From: CAYNJF01 sp964397555
Lineage (GTDB): Bacteria; Pseudomonadota; Gammaproteobacteria; Berkiellales; Berkiellaceae
Length of the DNA: 17,497 nucleotides
Assembly: GCA_964397555.1 (NCBI GenBank)
Contig: CAYNJF010000044.1
Coordinates: forward strand, 1-17,497
Reading direction: 5' to 3'
Shown piece by piece: positions 7,882-15,954 of the stretch (position 1 is the stretch's first letter; each line of letters starts with the position of its first letter). Below the pieces are notes generated by a model. It saw nothing but the letters and a program-made list of their open reading frames with translations. It had not been told where the DNA came from and made no database searches. The translations under genes were made by a program, and so were the position numbers.

Positions 7882-9837
7882 ATGACACTGGGTCGTCAAT
7901 TGATCATAACTATCCTAATAATCCTGATCGGACTGTTCTGTGGCATGCTCTTGTTCACGGTCAAAAATACCCAACTTTTTTTGAATTCACAGTTGGCGGC
8001 TCATTCCAAAGACACCGCTACCGTTTTAGGGCTATCCCTTTCCCATGCCATGAAAGACAACGACATCATCGTGGCTGAACGTATGGTTGATTCCATTTGG
8101 GACGCAGGCTACTACAAAAACATCAAAGTGGAATCGCTCGATGGGGCCCCTTTAGTCAAAAAAGAGATGCAAGTTCGTGTTAAAGACGTTCCAGATTGGT
8201 TTATCCAAGCTTTTGATTTGAGAACCACTCGCCAAGATGCGTTTATTCAATCGGGGTGGATGCAGATTGGTAAAGTCTATGTGGAATCTAACCCGGGCTT
8301 TGCGTACAAACAAATATGGAAGACCTTCACAGATTCTTTAGTCTGGTTCCTTATTATGGCGGGGGTCTCGCTTGCGCTTACCTTGACTTTACTGCACTTT
8401 ATTTTGAAACCTCTCAGAGACATTACTAAACAGGCTCGAGCGATCTGCGAAAAAGATTTTCAAATCCAGGATAAACTTCCGTGGACCATCGATCTAAAAC
8501 AAGTCGTACAAGCCATGAATACCATGTCTTCTCGTCTTCAAATGATTTTTGAAGAGCAAGCAAGAGACAGTGAACACCTTCGTCAACAAGCTTTTCAGTC
8601 ACCGGTGACCCAACTAGGAAACCGACGCTACTTTGACATTCAGCTTGAGAACATCATTCGAGATTCGCAAGGCACCTCTGGGGTTCTTTTGTTGATAGCC
8701 TTGCATGAATTTAAATCGTTTAATGACGAACATGGGTATGAAAAGGGCGACGAGCTACTAAGAACCACGGCGGATGCCATCGTAGCTCAATCAAAAACGC
8801 ATGAGAACGCTATATGCACTCACCTTGGTGGAGCTGACTTTGCGGTGATGGTTCCAAACCACTCGTTGCTTGATGGTCAATCTTTAGGGGAGGACATCAT
8901 TCAGGCTTTTGATAAATTTATGGAAGAAGGGGTGACACCCAACAAGGATGTGGGTCATATAGGGGTCACCGTCTTTTCTCCAAGACTTGAGACCAAGGAA
9001 GTATTGGCACAAGCGGATATGGCCCTTCGAAAAGCGCAATCCATGGGACCAAACCAAGTTTGCCTCCAAGAAGAGCAAAACCAAGAAGACATCCATGGAG
9101 CCCGAGAGTGGGGCAAAATCTTGGATGAGGTCATCGCCAAAGAAGACATCGTGTTGTATTTTCAGCCTTACAAAATATTTGGCACCCTCAAGGACAAATT
9201 CCATTACGAAGCCTTACTTAGACTCAAAGATGAGGAAGGCGGCATCATCCCAGCTTTTGAATTCATGCCCATGGCGCAACGACTTAACAAAATGCCTGAA
9301 TTGGATATCCTTGTGGCAAAAAACATCGTACAGCGGATTCTTGATGAAAAAGGCACACATACCTATTCCATCAACCTCAGCGCCAAATCCTTAGACGAAT
9401 CAAGCTTCGTCTCTAATTTGGTTGGCGAGCTTAAAAAGCTTGGCTCGCACGCCTCAAAGCTTTACATCGAAGTCGCCGAATATGGGGTGGTAAGTCGACT
9501 GGATGCCTGTAAGTCTCTTTTTGCCAAGCTGCGTAAAATTGGTGTCCATACTGGCGTAGATCACTACGGTAAAAACTTCACCACCTTTGGGTATCTGCAT
9601 TCGCTAAACGTCTCCATGCTAAAAATTGATGGAAGCTTTATTCGTGGTATCAAATCCGATCCGGAGAATCAGTTCTTCATCCGCTCACTAATCAGCATCG
9701 CCCATAGCCTGGATATCATGATCATCGCTGAGGCGGTAGAGACAGAAACTGAGATGGTGGCACTCAAGCAGCTCAAGGTTGATGGCATCCAAGGGTACTT
9801 CTTAGGTCGACCTGAGCCAACCATTGAGTCGCGCTAA
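7882..9837 (+). CDS. lapD: LapD-type c-di-GMP receptor (periplasmic domain-HAMP-degenerate GGDEF-EAL)
   Basis: This 651-residue inner-membrane protein has a membrane helix (about 7-27), a LapD/MoxY-type periplasmic domain (about 28-150) and a second helix (about 152-175). HAMP (about 175-225), GGDEF-like (about 240-390) and EAL-like (about 405-645) domains follow. The periplasmic domain carries Gly125-Trp126 in SGWMQIG, matching the loop Trp that LapD uses to hold LapG. The GGDEF signature is GGADF (316-320) and the metal-binding Asp of the domain's first strand is missing, so cyclase activity is unlikely. The EAL domain keeps Glu443-Ala-Leu, Asn498, Glu530, Glu533, Lys581 and Gln637, but the paired-Asp motif DDFG reads DHYG (560-563). 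It is probably a c-di-GMP sensor and not an enzyme. ATG 7882 follows GGGAG (7871-7875) at 6-nt spacing. When bound to c-di-GMP it should sequester LapG and keep the adhesin on the cell. Confidence 0.93.
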   Translation: MTLGRQLIITILIILIGLFCGMLLFTVKNTQLFLNSQLAAHSKDTATVLGLSLSHAMKDNDIIVAERMVDSIWDAGYYKNIKVESLDGAPLVKKEMQVRVKDVPDWFIQAFDLRTTRQDAFIQSGWMQIGKVYVESNPGFAYKQIWKTFTDSLVWFLIMAGVSLALTLTLLHFILKPLRDITKQARAICEKDFQIQDKLPWTIDLKQVVQAMNTMSSRLQMIFEEQARDSEHLRQQAFQSPVTQLGNRRYFDIQLENIIRDSQGTSGVLLLIALHEFKSFNDEHGYEKGDELLRTTADAIVAQSKTHENAICTHLGGADFAVMVPNHSLLDGQSLGEDIIQAFDKFMEEGVTPNKDVGHIGVTVFSPRLETKEVLAQADMALRKAQSMGPNQVCLQEEQNQEDIHGAREWGKILDEVIAKEDIVLYFQPYKIFGTLKDKFHYEALLRLKDEEGGIIPAFEFMPMAQRLNKMPELDILVAKNIVQRILDEKGTHTYSINLSAKSLDESSFVSNLVGELKKLGSHASKLYIEVAEYGVVSRLDACKSLFAKLRKIGVHTGVDHYGKNFTTFGYLHSLNVSMLKIDGSFIRGIKSDPENQFFIRSLISIAHSLDIMIIAEAVETETEMVALKQLKVDGIQGYFLGRPEPTIESR

Positions 9838-9894
9838 AGTCTTGAAGATATGAGTGTTTTTTTCTGACAGTACGTGTTAATAAAAACAACTAGC

Positions 9895-9923
9895 TTGAAT
9901 TTCAAAACGGATTAAGATAGATT
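9895..9923 (+). promoter_or_regulatory. Candidate sigma70 promoter for the MFS-lipoprotein unit
   Basis: TTGAAT (9895-9900) and TAGATT (9918-9923) are separated by 17 nt, each matching four of six consensus bases. They lie in the 168-nt gap between lapD and the MFS gene, about 80 nt before the proposed start. The rest of this gap shows a seven-T run (9856-9862) with no convincing stem before it. Confidence 0.35.
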
Positions 9924-10005
9924 TTCAACATGAAAAGACAGTAACTTAATCTTATGACTTAAATAGCTGGTTGTTGATTGGTTTACTGACACACTGGAGA
10001 ATATT

Positions 10006-11292
10006 CTGTCTTCTAGCCCATTAAATCCTGAAATTGCACAAACTCAACCTCATGTTGGCCGATGGTTACCTTGGTTCATCTGTGGTCTTGCTGCCCTTTT
10101 TTATTGTTACGAATACTTGCTGCGCATTGCCCCTTCGGCGATGGAATCTGAGCTGATGGCCGCTTTTGACATCACCTCGGCTGGGGTGGGGCTTCTTTCC
10201 TCTGTGTATTTCTTTGCCTATACCCCCATGCAGTTACCCGTTGGGGTTTTGATGGATCATTATGGGCCTCGACGTATTTTGACCTTGGCTGTGTTCTGCT
10301 GTGCTCTAGGGTCAGCCTTTATGGGCATGTCCAGCCTATTTGGTCTAGCCCTAATTGGTCGCTTTCTCATTGGATTTGGCTCGGCCTTCGCCTTTGTGGG
10401 GGTGCTCAAGCTGGCCAGCATCTGGTTGCCCCCTGAGCGATTTGCATTCATTGCGGGTCTGACAACCTCGCTAGGCATGGTAGGTGCCATGATCGGTCAA
10501 AACGTGATGACCTCCATGGTGGACGAGTTAGGCGTAAAATCAACCCTAGTTTATGCCTGCATCATTGGGGTTGTGTTGGTGCCCTTAGTTTGGATGTTAG
10601 TCAAGGAAAAGGCCCAGGAAGGGGCTGAGTCCTTTGATGATTTTAGAACCTTAAAGACGGACATCATGCTTGTGTTTTCCAATCGTCAAATTTGGCTGAT
10701 TGGTATGGTGGGGGCCTGCATTATTTTGCCAACGACCGTCTTTGCTGAATTGTGGGGTGGGCTGTTTTTTAAAACGAAGTACGGTTATAACCCAAGCATG
10801 GCAGCCACAGCGACCTCCATGGTATTTTTGGGTTGGGCAGTCGGGGGCCCTTTGGCCGGTTTTATATCCGATACCCTAAAAACTCGAGTCCTTCCTCTCA
10901 AAATAGGAGCCCTAATAGGGGCCGCCATGATGGCTTATCTCATTTTTGGGCCAACGTTAAGCTCTTGGCAATTGTATGGCTTTTTGTTCTTCTTTGGCGT
11001 GATCTCAAGCGTAGAAATCATTTGTTTTGCTGCGGCCAAAGAGAATAGCCCCACTCAAGTCGCCGGTACCGCCATTGCCATGACAAACTTTATTGTGGTG
11101 TGTGCAGGGTTCTTTCAATGGTTTGTTGGAAAACTACTTGATATAAGCCGTGCTGATGCCGTTAATGAATTAGGGTATCCTTTATACCAAGTCAAAGATT
11201 TTGAGTTTGCGCTGATGCTGTTGCCAATAGGCATGCTCTTAGGCTTTGTTCTATGCTTTTTTATCAATGAGACCCAGTGTCGCCAATCATAA
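10006..11292 (+). CDS. Major facilitator superfamily transporter with non-ATG start
   Basis: This inner-membrane MFS permease has about 12 membrane helices. Motif A is clear between helices 2 and 3 (GVLMDHYGPRR), and GRFLIGFG fits helix 4. The protein encoded from base 10021 on (LNPEIAQT, then GRWLPWFICGLAALFY) includes a typical helix 1, so the gene must begin upstream of the first ATG/GTG/TTG-type codon in frame (TTG at 10117). The frame is open back to a TAG at 9964-9966 and has no in-frame ATG, GTG or TTG there. CTG at 10006 is preferred because GGAG (9996-9999) sits 6 nt upstream; ATT at 10003 is another option. With CTG the protein has 428 residues, normal for MFS. The substrate cannot be told from the sequence. 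A lipoprotein gene follows 12 nt after the stop. Confidence 0.85.
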   Translation: MSSSPLNPEIAQTQPHVGRWLPWFICGLAALFYCYEYLLRIAPSAMESELMAAFDITSAGVGLLSSVYFFAYTPMQLPVGVLMDHYGPRRILTLAVFCCALGSAFMGMSSLFGLALIGRFLIGFGSAFAFVGVLKLASIWLPPERFAFIAGLTTSLGMVGAMIGQNVMTSMVDELGVKSTLVYACIIGVVLVPLVWMLVKEKAQEGAESFDDFRTLKTDIMLVFSNRQIWLIGMVGACIILPTTVFAELWGGLFFKTKYGYNPSMAATATSMVFLGWAVGGPLAGFISDTLKTRVLPLKIGALIGAAMMAYLIFGPTLSSWQLYGFLFFFGVISSVEIICFAAAKENSPTQVAGTAIAMTNFIVVCAGFFQWFVGKLLDISRADAVNELGYPLYQVKDFEFALMLLPIGMLLGFVLCFFINETQCRQS

Positions 11293-11304
11293 AAGGATAC
11301 GGTT

Positions 11305-11640
11305 GTGAAAAAGGGATTTATGCTCGCTTTGTGCTTATTGTTTGTTCAAGGATGCGCTTTAGAACCATCTTATCGGGGCTCTCAGGTCAAACCGGCTTAC
11401 CCTGAAATGGTGGTTGAGTGCTCTTTGCTTGGTGGGGTGACAGGCCAAAACGATTTGGCGTACACAGCCTATGGACTTCAAAAGGCTCGTTATCATGCGA
11501 TGGATGAGGCCGCTAAACTTGGGGCGACTCATATTGTCTGGGAAGATTTAAAACAAGGCATCCAACCAACTGCTGTGGGTAAAGCGTATCGTTGTCCAAC
11601 CGTGCATCAGCACTATAACGAAACTGTATACCCAAATTGA
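11305..11640 (+). CDS. Small outer-membrane lipoprotein, function unknown
   Basis: This 111-residue protein has a lipoprotein signal peptide: a basic start, a hydrophobic core and a lipobox-like VQGC ending at Cys17. Gln at -2 is unusual for a lipobox. Ala follows the Cys with no Asp at +2, so outer membrane sorting is expected. The mature part has a conserved-looking block LGATHIVWED and two further Cys (VVECS and AYRCP). This resembles small gammaproteobacterial lipoproteins of the DUF4156 kind from memory, and the assignment is uncertain. The start is GTG, preceded by AAGGA (11293-11297) at 7-nt spacing. It lies 12 nt after the MFS gene and before a strong terminator, so the two are likely co-transcribed. 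Confidence 0.8.
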   Translation: MKKGFMLALCLLFVQGCALEPSYRGSQVKPAYPEMVVECSLLGGVTGQNDLAYTAYGLQKARYHAMDEAAKLGATHIVWEDLKQGIQPTAVGKAYRCPTVHQHYNETVYPN

Positions 11641-11664
11641 AAATTCTCCGCAGGTAAATGATTG

Positions 11665-11692
11665 AAAAAGGGACTTTTTTGGTCCCTTTTTT
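11665..11692 (+). terminator. Strong intrinsic terminator after the lipoprotein gene
   Basis: A perfect 10-bp stem AAAAAGGGAC (11665-11674) / GTCCCTTTTT (11682-11691) has a 7-nt loop, and six T's run to 11692. The A-rich left arm makes it work potentially in both directions. It closes the MFS-lipoprotein unit and isolates the second exporter operon. Confidence 0.9.
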
Positions 11693-11768
11693 GTATATGC
11701 AAGTAAAAAGATTGACGATCTGCACGGATAACACGACCGCCTGGACTATAGACCCAGTGCCAGTTCGG

Positions 11769-11774
11769 TATAAT
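11769..11774 (+). promoter_or_regulatory. Candidate -10 element for the C39 exporter operon
   Basis: A perfect TATAAT lies 47 nt before the adaptor ATG and after the terminator. No good -35 is seen at 16-18 nt upstream, so activator dependence is possible. This is based on the -10 match alone. Confidence 0.4.
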
Positions 11775-11820
11775 AGCCACAATTTCTAGAAAAACATTAG
11801 GATGTTTGGGGTTATTTAAT

Positions 11821-13071
11821 ATGTCGGACTTATTTCGCAAAGAGGCGATGGAGCACCAAAAAGACCGCCTGATGGGCGATGTTATTTTGCTTCAACCTCT
11901 TTCGTTGGCGGTATTAACTGCCATTGCCTTGTTGGTGGCCGCTTCCATCGTGGGTTTGTTGTTCTGGGGATCTTACGCCAGAAAAGAAACCGTTCGTGGG
12001 TTTTTGACCCCCGATCGCGGGATCGTCAAAATCTACCCACAAAACTCTGGTACGATCACACATGTGTACGTCAAAGATGGCCAAATGGTTGAGCAAGGTG
12101 ACCCCTTGTTTACGGTGGTGGCTGAGCGTTCTTTGACGGATGGTAACGATGTTGATAGTGTCCTGATGGAAGAGCTTGAGAAAGAAATGCGTGAGATTGA
12201 AGTGCGCATTGAATCCGAAAAAGAAATCAGTGTCGCTGAAACCCATCGATTGGAGCAGCAGACTCTATCCATCGCCAAAGAGATTAAAGCCCTCGAGTCG
12301 GGGATAAAACTGCATCAAGAACGCATCCAAATATCTGAAAAGCGCCTTGAAGATGTGCGCTCTTTGTTGGAAAAAAAGCATGTTGCCCCTCACGAGGTCA
12401 GAAAACTTGAGGAAGAGCACTTGACCTTGAAGCAACAAGGGCAAGAGCTTGAGAGAAACTTATCCACCAAAGAGGCTCAGCAGATTGAGGTCGACTCTCA
12501 GCTGATTCAGTTACCCTTGCAAACCCAAGCTCGTATCATTGAGTTGCAGAAAAACAAATCAGAGATTCGTCAACGCCTTGTGGAAGTTCAAGGGCGTAAG
12601 TCTGGTGAAATCAAAGCGCCGATGACCGGCCTCATAGATGGCATGCAGGTCAGTGAAGGTCAGTGGATCAATCAAATGCAGCCCACGCCCATGGTCGCTT
12701 TGATCCCCAATGACTCCTACCTTCAAGCGGAAATCTATGTGCCTACGCGCGCGGTGGGTTTTTTGAAAGAAGGCCAGAGTGTGAAAATTCGATACGATGC
12801 TTTCCCTTATCAACGATATGGAGTCTACCAAGGAAAAGTCTTGTCTGTATCCGCTCATATCTATCATCCAAGCGAATTACCGGTCCCGATGGAAATCGGT
12901 GAGCCCGTGTATCGAGTGATTGTTCAGCTCGAAGAGCAGGCAATTTTAGCTTATGGACAGCAAGTCGCCTTGCAAGCAGGGATGTCCGTCGAAGCGGATA
13001 TCATTCTCGAGCAACAGAGTCTGTTTGACTGGATACTCGATCCTATTTACAGCCTTAGGGGGCGTGCCTAA
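11821..13071 (+). CDS. HlyD-family adaptor of a peptide/bacteriocin-type exporter (CvaA-like)
   Basis: This 416-residue membrane fusion protein has a short cytoplasmic N-terminus (FRKEAMEHQKDRL, typical of CvaA-like adaptors), one membrane helix (about 31-53) and a first lipoyl half (GTITHVYVKDGQ). A coiled coil (about 110-250), a second lipoyl half (IKAPMTGLIDGM) and a C-terminal barrel domain follow. It is shorter than lapC and its sequence is different, so it is a separate adaptor and not a duplicate. I chose ATG 11821 because the protein then begins MSDLFRKEA as relatives do; an in-frame TTG at 11806 would add five residues. The ribosome binding site is only a GGGG at 11808-11811. The stop overlaps the next start by one base (TAATG). 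It would connect the following ABC transporter to a TolC-type channel, perhaps shared with the lap system. Confidence 0.88.
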   Translation: MSDLFRKEAMEHQKDRLMGDVILLQPLSLAVLTAIALLVAASIVGLLFWGSYARKETVRGFLTPDRGIVKIYPQNSGTITHVYVKDGQMVEQGDPLFTVVAERSLTDGNDVDSVLMEELEKEMREIEVRIESEKEISVAETHRLEQQTLSIAKEIKALESGIKLHQERIQISEKRLEDVRSLLEKKHVAPHEVRKLEEEHLTLKQQGQELERNLSTKEAQQIEVDSQLIQLPLQTQARIIELQKNKSEIRQRLVEVQGRKSGEIKAPMTGLIDGMQVSEGQWINQMQPTPMVALIPNDSYLQAEIYVPTRAVGFLKEGQSVKIRYDAFPYQRYGVYQGKVLSVSAHIYHPSELPVPMEIGEPVYRVIVQLEEQAILAYGQQVALQAGMSVEADIILEQQSLFDWILDPIYSLRGRA

Positions 13072-15233
13072 TGGAAAACGTATTATCCTTACTTCAATTT
13101 AGTGGCTCGCAAAAACTACCCGTCACCCTTCAAACAGAAGTGGCCGAATGCGGACTCGCGTGTTTGAGTATGGTGGCCTCCTATCATGGTCACCGCATTG
13201 ATTTAGGCACGTTACGTCGTCAATACCCCATTTCGATGAGAGGGGTGACGTTGGCTTCTTTGATTGAGATCGCCGATAAGATGCAATTTGCGTGTCGACC
13301 CCTTCGACTTGAGCTCGAAGAGATGGACCAGCTTCAAACACCGACGATTTTACATTGGGACATGAATCACTTCGTGGTGCTCAAGAAAGTCACCAACGAA
13401 CACATCATCATTCATGATCCGGCCCAAGGGCTCAGAAAGGTATCATTAAAAGATGTTTCTAAGCATTTTACTGGCGTCGCCTTAGAATTGACCCCAACGC
13501 CTGACTTTGAGAAAAAAGACGAAGTAAGAAAGATTCCGTTTTCAACGTTTTGGAATCGGATGACCGGTCTTAAGCGCACCATGTTCAAGGTGTTCGCTTT
13601 GTCGATGGTCTTACAACTATTTTCACTGATTACGCCTTGGTACATGCAGGTTGTGGTTGATGAAGTTATTGTCAGTCAAGATTACCATTTGCTGACCGTT
13701 CTAGCACTTGGGTTTGGGTTGGTGATGCTGATCAACATCGGGACCACCGCTTTGCGTTCTTTTGTCGTGCTTATCTTCTCAAGCATGCTTAACATCCAAA
13801 TGGCGACAAATTTGTTCCGCCATTTATTAAGACTGCCGATGACCTTTTTTGAAAAGCGTCATATTGGTGACATAGTGTCGCGTTTTGGCTCTCTGGCTTC
13901 GATTGAAGGGTTTTTAACCCAAGGGATTGTTCAAGCCATTGTCGATGGCATCATGAGTATCGCAACGTTGATTATGATGTTCATTTATTCGCCCACACTT
14001 GCCATTGTGGTGATTTGTGCCGTGGCTATCTATGCCTTAATTCGATTCATTTGGTATCGTCCGTTTCGAGCGATCAACGAAGAGACCATTGTGACCAAAG
14101 CCAAAGAAAATTCAAATTTTATGGAAACGGTCCGTGGCATCCAGTCCATTAAGATATTTGGCAAAGAGTCCCAGCGCCAAGTCGTCTGGCAAAATCGATT
14201 TGCCGACAGCATTAATACCGGGATCCGAAAAGCAAAAATGGGGATTTGGTTCTCTTCTTCAAACAGTCTGTTGTTTGGCATTGAGAACATTTTAGTCATC
14301 TTCTTGGCTGCGCGCTTAGTGATGTCTCCTGAGTCGGCTTTCTCTGTTGGGATGATGTACGCTTTTATTTCTTACAAACAGCAATTTACTCAAACCGCAG
14401 CCGCCCTTATTGAGAACTTGGTTGAGTTGAAGATGTTGGGCCTTCACCTAGAAAGGCTAGGTGACATTGCGTTGGAAGAGCCTGAGATACAAGATAGCCC
14501 AGATTTGAGTGAGCCTGTCGTGCATGGCGACATCAAGTTTGATCATGTCTCTTACAAATACAATGAAAATGAACCTTACGTTCTTAAGGATATTTCATTA
14601 CACATCAAGCAAGGTGAGTCGGTGGCCATCGTTGGCCCATCGGGCTGCGGTAAAACCACCCTTATGAAAGTCATGATGGGACTTTTCCAACCCACCCAAG
14701 GGCAAGTGATTGTCGATGGGGTTGAGCTGGGCCAGCTTGGTCATCGCCACTTTAGAGATAATTTTGGCGCGGTGATGCAAAATGATCAGCTGTTATCTGG
14801 CTCGATGAGCGAAAACATCGCGTTTTTTGAGACCCAAATTGACCAGGCTCGAATCGAAGCCTGCGCTAAACTTGCGGTGATTGATCGAGACATCGCCATG
14901 ATGCCTATGGGATATAATACGCTTATTGGTGACATGGGTACTTCTTTATCTGGTGGTCAAAAGCAGCGAGTGCTGTTGGCAAGAGCGCTTTATAAAGAGC
15001 CTAAGATTTTGTTCTTAGATGAGGCGACCTCGCATCTTGATGTGGCGCTTGAGCAAGCGGTTAATCATGCGGTCAAATCGATGAACATGACTCGGGTGAT
15101 CATTGCTCACCGACCTGAAACGATTGCCTCAGCCGACAGAGTCCTCGTACTCACTCCCAATGGGATCATAGAGCAGCCCAAGCCTCAAGGTCGAAATCTT
15201 GAGGGTGGAGAAAGCGAAACCTCAAAGGGATGA
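13071..15233 (+). CDS. Peptidase-containing ABC transporter (C39 bacteriocin-exporter type, CvaB-like)
   Basis: This 720-residue protein has an N-terminal C39 peptidase domain (about 14-140), a six-helix ABC membrane domain (about 165-445) and an ATPase domain (about 480-705). The peptidase looks active: Gln21, catalytic Cys27 in AECGLAC, His100 in NHFVVL and Asp116 in HDPAQG. ATPase motifs are complete: Walker A GPSGCGKT (522-529), LSGGQ (626-630), Walker B ILFLDE (646-651) and His680. In this family the peptidase cuts double-glycine leaders while the transporter exports the peptide. No double-glycine peptide gene was found in the window. The start overlaps the adaptor stop by one base, and the 3' end overlaps the convergent minus-strand gene by 49 nt. 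A microcin-like role is likely but other leader-bearing substrates are possible. Confidence 0.92.
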   Translation: MENVLSLLQFSGSQKLPVTLQTEVAECGLACLSMVASYHGHRIDLGTLRRQYPISMRGVTLASLIEIADKMQFACRPLRLELEEMDQLQTPTILHWDMNHFVVLKKVTNEHIIIHDPAQGLRKVSLKDVSKHFTGVALELTPTPDFEKKDEVRKIPFSTFWNRMTGLKRTMFKVFALSMVLQLFSLITPWYMQVVVDEVIVSQDYHLLTVLALGFGLVMLINIGTTALRSFVVLIFSSMLNIQMATNLFRHLLRLPMTFFEKRHIGDIVSRFGSLASIEGFLTQGIVQAIVDGIMSIATLIMMFIYSPTLAIVVICAVAIYALIRFIWYRPFRAINEETIVTKAKENSNFMETVRGIQSIKIFGKESQRQVVWQNRFADSINTGIRKAKMGIWFSSSNSLLFGIENILVIFLAARLVMSPESAFSVGMMYAFISYKQQFTQTAAALIENLVELKMLGLHLERLGDIALEEPEIQDSPDLSEPVVHGDIKFDHVSYKYNENEPYVLKDISLHIKQGESVAIVGPSGCGKTTLMKVMMGLFQPTQGQVIVDGVELGQLGHRHFRDNFGAVMQNDQLLSGSMSENIAFFETQIDQARIEACAKLAVIDRDIAMMPMGYNTLIGDMGTSLSGGQKQRVLLARALYKEPKILFLDEATSHLDVALEQAVNHAVKSMNMTRVIIAHRPETIASADRVLVLTPNGIIEQPKPQGRNLEGGESETSKG

Positions 15234-15781
15234 TAAAAGGTTGAGCTAAATCTGAGTACATGGTGCTCTTGCAAAGCCTCTTCGCATTCTGGGAATGACG
15301 TGGAGGCTGCTTCACAGGCCTCATAGTCACGCAGGTTGCCTTCGGTGGCCTGCTTTATCCCTTCAAGCTTTCCACCAAGAAAAAGTCGTATGGCGATTCG
15401 CTCGAAAAATCCAAACGCGCTTAAATCCAATTGACTTGAACTGTCCAGCACGGTTTGTAAATGTTCAACTAAGCATTGAGCCACCTTTTGGCAGCCTAAA
15501 TCTTGAACCAAAGGCCCAGGGTAGGGTTTTTGTCGACGGTTTGATTTACTTATCCCGTCGTCCATTTGATCTAACATGGCCTGAAAACCTTTTTTTAAAA
15601 AGGCAGGATCATCGGCCACAGGGATTGCTTGCTCTAGCAGTTCAAGGTAGAGAGGGGCTCGCCCATGAGAGGCCTCATCGACATCCTGTAAAATTTGAAG
15701 CACATTGACTCTAAGGCTTTCGAGTACATCTTGAAGTGTGTAGGGCTGGGACTCATCAAAATAATGGGGGTATTGATTCAT
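15185..15781 (-). CDS. Hypothetical protein, unrecognised family
   Basis: This 198-residue protein starts at ATG 15781-15779 on the minus strand (MNQYPHYFDE). I do not recognise a family. It is acidic, Leu-rich and probably helical, with no signal peptide or membrane segment, so it is likely cytoplasmic. It contains several Cys (a DLGCQK motif and a Cys pair around EACEAASTSFPECEEA). Its composition looks natural, whereas the opposite-strand frame (15295-15708) is rich in Trp, His and Arg like a shadow frame. No good ribosome binding site is seen upstream. The gene converges on the C39 exporter with a 49-nt overlap and is divergent from gltX. Its function cannot be inferred. Confidence 0.6.
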   Translation of the reverse strand: MNQYPHYFDESQPYTLQDVLESLRVNVLQILQDVDEASHGRAPLYLELLEQAIPVADDPAFLKKGFQAMLDQMDDGISKSNRRQKPYPGPLVQDLGCQKVAQCLVEHLQTVLDSSSQLDLSAFGFFERIAIRLFLGGKLEGIKQATEGNLRDYEACEAASTSFPECEEALQEHHVLRFSSTFYHPFEVSLSPPSRFRP

Positions 15782-15932
15782 AAGCTTTAAGTGAATTTAA
15801 CTACATTTATTCAATCTTAAGCTATCTTCATGTCACTCGAATTAAGTTATTTATCCAAGAATATGTAATCCTATTCGTATCATCAGTACCGTCTTTGGCC
15901 TCACCTAGGAAGCAGTCTCTTCCATGGGGTCT

Positions 15933-15949
15933 GCTCGTTACAACTGAGC
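15933..15949 (-). other. tRNA D-arm-like fragment (antisense)
   Basis: On the minus strand this reads GCTC-AGTTGTAAC-GAGC, preceded by TTA, as in the D-arm of many tRNAs (for example TTAGCTCAGTTGG of tRNA-Lys). No anticodon stem or T-arm follows, so it is not a functional tRNA. It may be a relic of a tRNA gene or chance. It lies just upstream of the likely gltX promoter. Confidence 0.3.
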
Positions 15950-15954
15950 TAAGT

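Noticed and set aside
9838..9862. Intrinsic terminator after lapD (seven-T run)
   Set aside because: The stretch before the T-run forms only a trivial TCTT/AAGA pairing with a 1-nt loop, too weak for a terminator.
11658..11789. 43-codon frame that might encode an exported peptide for the C39 exporter
   Set aside because: It runs through the strong terminator, has no ribosome binding site and no double-glycine leader motif.
15295..15708. 137-residue plus-strand frame
   Set aside because: It is very rich in Trp, His and Arg, has no recognisable domain, and lies opposite the more natural-looking minus-strand gene.
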